Origin: Halobacillus_B sp963739045
Lineage (GTDB): Bacteria; Bacillota; Bacilli; Bacillales; Halobacillaceae
Assembly: GCA_963739045.1 (NCBI GenBank)
Contig: CAVTYY010000001.1
Coordinates: 744,001-808,000, forward strand
Reading direction: 5' to 3'
Length of the DNA: 64,000 nucleotides
The notes under the pieces were generated by a model. That model had not been told where the DNA came from and did no database searches. It saw only the letters and a list, made by a program, of their open reading frames with translations. Positions 62,537 to 64,000 of this stretch are shown here, one piece after another (the first letter of the stretch is position 1; every line of letters begins with the position of its first letter). Position numbers and translations under genes: made by a program.

Positions 62537-62839
62537 AAGATTTTTAAAAATTTCTTCCATTTACCGTTGAATTGGAAAAGTAAGGGAGAAGATGAATGTC
62601 AGACAAACGCGGAATGAAGGGAATTAGAGCAGAGGAAACAATGAAATGAAAATTTTTATTTTTTTCTGAAATTTTACAAAAAAGTGACGAAAAATGTCTC
62701 TATAGATTCAAGAGGGTAAGAATCATTTACATATAAATTACATACTTCTGTCACATAAACGTTTTTTTATAAATTGAAATAGAAGTGGTACAATAGGAGG
62801 AGAGAGAAAAATAACCACAAAGAGATGAGGGAGATTAAA

Positions 62840-63139
62840 ATGCAAGCTAGACTAAAGGAATTACAAGATCGCGTCCCTGAACGCCACAAGGATTTAGCAA
62901 AGTACACGGAACATGTCTTTTCTGCTGTGGACAAGTTAGTGGAAGAACATCGAAGAGTAACAGCTATCAATGCAGCTGCTGGTATTAAGCCTAATGGAGA
63001 AGAAGAACGTAATTTCTACAGACACATGAAGCAGCTGAAACAAGTCATGCTTGTAGAACTGGAAAAAACAGTGGAAGATATTGAGCATAAAGGATATAAG
63101 AATTGGGAAAAGAATTATGAAGACGGTGTAGACCACTAG
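62840..63139 (+). CDS. Small helical protein of unknown function
   Basis: 99 aa, charged and probably all-helical: MQARLKELQDRVPERHKDLAK, VDKLVEEHRRVTAINAAAGI, YRHMKQLKQVMLVELEKTVED. No signal peptide or membrane segment and no family recognised. The ATG at 62840 is preceded by GAGGGAGATT; an ATG at 62825 is in frame but overlaps that site. A TACAAT at about 62789 may be its -10. It is followed by a terminator. Confidence 0.6.
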   Translation: MQARLKELQDRVPERHKDLAKYTEHVFSAVDKLVEEHRRVTAINAAAGIKPNGEEERNFYRHMKQLKQVMLVELEKTVEDIEHKGYKNWEKNYEDGVDH

Positions 63140-63144
63140 GAAGA

Positions 63145-63172
63145 GAACCCCTGCCCAGTAAGGACAGGGTTA
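63145..63172 (+). terminator. Terminator after the small helical protein gene
   Basis: AACCCCTGCCC (63147-63157) pairs imperfectly with GGACAGGGTT (63162-63171), followed by T residues. Confidence 0.7.
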
Positions 63173-63191
63173 CTTTTATGTTAAAGACCTT

Positions 63192-63356
63192 TTAAATTTC
63201 ATCGTTTGTAGCCAAACCCTCTTTTTTAAACTCCAAATGATCTAATGCTCCCGCAGTTCCCTCCATTTGTTCAACCTGGCAGGCTCCAATTAATACAGAG
63301 GTTAAGTCGTTAGGTAGCGCCCATGCGATAACTATCTGAGCAAGAGTATTAAGATG
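63192..63356 (-). pseudogene. Remnant of an aldo/keto reductase, C-terminal end only
   Basis: About 54 codons in one frame read TLAQIVIAWALPNDLTSVLIG, then ACQVEQMEGTAGALDHLEFKK and a terminal NDEI stop at 63192. This matches the C-terminus of YhdN/IolS-type aldo/keto reductases (TLAQLAIAWALRNP..TSVLIGASRPEQVEENVKALD). The upstream 250 residues are missing, replaced by the acetyltransferase gene. It has no start codon with a ribosome binding site. Confidence 0.75.
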
Positions 63357-63849
63357 GTTTATTACTTAAATTAGCTCTGTAATCAGTAAGTTTTTTTCTG
63401 AACATAATCATATCCAGAGCTCTAATTCCATTTTCAATGATCGGCTGGGGGTACCTTAGGAAATAGTCATGAACAATATGGCTGAAGCGAAAGCCGGCCT
63501 TTTGATAAAAGACAATATTGGAAATGCTTGAATTAGCTGTCCCCACAATGACTTCTTTTTTACGCTGTAGTGAAAAATGCTCAAAAGCCTGCTTAATAAC
63601 CATCTTGCCGAATCCTTGGTTTCTAAAAGAAGAGATCAGGGCGATATTTTTAATTTCCACGATTTCATTTGGGTGGAAGGTAAACAAGCAAATACCAATC
63701 GTTCGGTTGCCGTAAGTGATGGCAAAGAGCTCCCCTGAATTCATATACTCCTGGACTATTTCTTTACTCTCGTCTGCAAGTAACAGCAGATCCACATAGT
63801 TTTCCCGGTCTTCTACAATCTCTAAGTGCAGTTTCTTTGGACTTTTCAT
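63349..63849 (-). CDS. GNAT-family N-acetyltransferase
   Basis: 166 aa. The acetyl-CoA-binding motif is IALISSFRNQGFGKMVIKQAF (Q/RxxGxG/A form RNQGFG), with SNIVFYQKAGFRFS as motif B. Typical of acetyltransferases acting on small molecules or protein N-termini; the substrate is unknown. It starts at 63849, after GGGGCAAATAAGCGAG (weak). Its 3' end (SNKPS, stop at 63349) runs into the aldo/keto reductase remnant. Confidence 0.82.
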   Translation of the reverse strand: MKSPKKLHLEIVEDRENYVDLLLLADESKEIVQEYMNSGELFAITYGNRTIGICLFTFHPNEIVEIKNIALISSFRNQGFGKMVIKQAFEHFSLQRKKEVIVGTANSSISNIVFYQKAGFRFSHIVHDYFLRYPQPIIENGIRALDMIMFRKKLTDYRANLSNKPS

Positions 63850-64000
63850 CTCGCTTATTTGCCCCTTTATTAGTGAAAACTCTTTTTGGATTATTTCGAA
63901 ATGGCGTAAGATAACATAATTTTACCATTTTTTAAGGGGGAAAAGAAGATTTAGACGTCTGTCCCGAAGAAGGATCCAACCTGTCAATAAAATCAGCAGG
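63850..64000. other. Window end, nothing assigned
   Basis: AT-rich DNA with a TTTTTTAAGGGGG tract. The last 50 bases are open on the minus strand in two frames and may belong to the next gene, but they are too short to identify. Confidence 0.3.

Noticed and set aside
1..64000. CRISPR arrays, tRNA or rRNA genes, insertion sequences
   Set aside because: No regular spacer-repeat pattern, cloverleaf CCA-type tail, ribosomal motif or transposase was seen on reading through.

Overview
The window looks like chromosome of a moderately halophilic, endospore-forming Bacillaceae (Halobacillus-like; the genus is inferred from gene content, not proven). The evidence is the Gram-positive Shine-Dalgarno sequences, several spore germination and coat-type genes, a Bacillus-type nadBCA/nifS locus, a LigD/Ku end-joining pair, TPP riboswitches, and catabolic genes for the osmolytes ectoine and hydroxyectoine. 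No rRNA, tRNA, CRISPR array, prophage or intact insertion sequence was seen.

Layout. 1-3.7 kb: NAD synthesis (nadB-nadC-nadA on minus, nifS divergent). 4.1-7.7 kb: a HAD phosphatase, an RNPP-type peptide-sensing regulator followed by a 44-aa secreted peptide precursor, and a divergent subtilisin-like protease. 7.9-9.8 kb: a sporulation operon with two GerPA/GerPF-like proteins, two alpha-crystallin-like proteins and a GerPC-like coiled coil behind a sigma-K-like promoter. 10-14.7 kb: a fatty-acid beta-oxidation operon preceded by a candidate CcpA (cre) site. 14.8-15.4 kb: gene-free DNA with two degenerate hairpin repeats. 15.5-18.2 kb: LigD and Ku. 18.3-19.0 kb: a VbhA-like antitoxin overlapping a Fic toxin. 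19.4-20.9 kb: asparagine synthase. 21.1-35.3 kb: an eutB-like dehydratase with a PucR regulator, a thiamine salvage cluster (thiW, tenA, thiD, thiM, thiE) with two TPP riboswitches, then a six-gene ectoine-degradation operon (doeA, eutC, a cystathionine gamma-synthase-like enzyme, M20 deacetylase, homoserine dehydrogenase-like, aldehyde dehydrogenase). 35.9-40.2 kb: secreted CAP and SGNH proteins and two oxidoreductases. 40.4-46.0 kb: an HxlR regulator pair, a heterodimeric ABC exporter and a vanadium-haloperoxidase-like protein. 46-51.6 kb: pseudouridine synthase, a secreted lamin-tail/phospholipase-D protein, a PspC-like protein and a molybdopterin oxidoreductase. 51.7-55.8 kb: a gerA-type germinant receptor operon in which B, C and the small D gene are frameshifted and only A is intact. 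56-62.4 kb: a LacI-controlled maltodextrin-type uptake and hydrolysis operon. 62.8-64 kb: a small helical protein, an aldo/keto reductase remnant and an acetyltransferase.

How it fits together. The organism can import alpha-glucosides, oxidise fatty acids and degrade compatible solutes. The ectoine set has a non-proteobacterial composition: no recognisable DoeD transaminase or M14-type DoeB, but a gamma-synthase-like PLP enzyme and a homoserine dehydrogenase-like enzyme. It is the best candidate here for a poorly described pathway variant. Two dispersed features tie distant loci together: at least six terminators built on a CCGAAC/GTTCGG stem, and three related 105-126 bp inverted-repeat elements.
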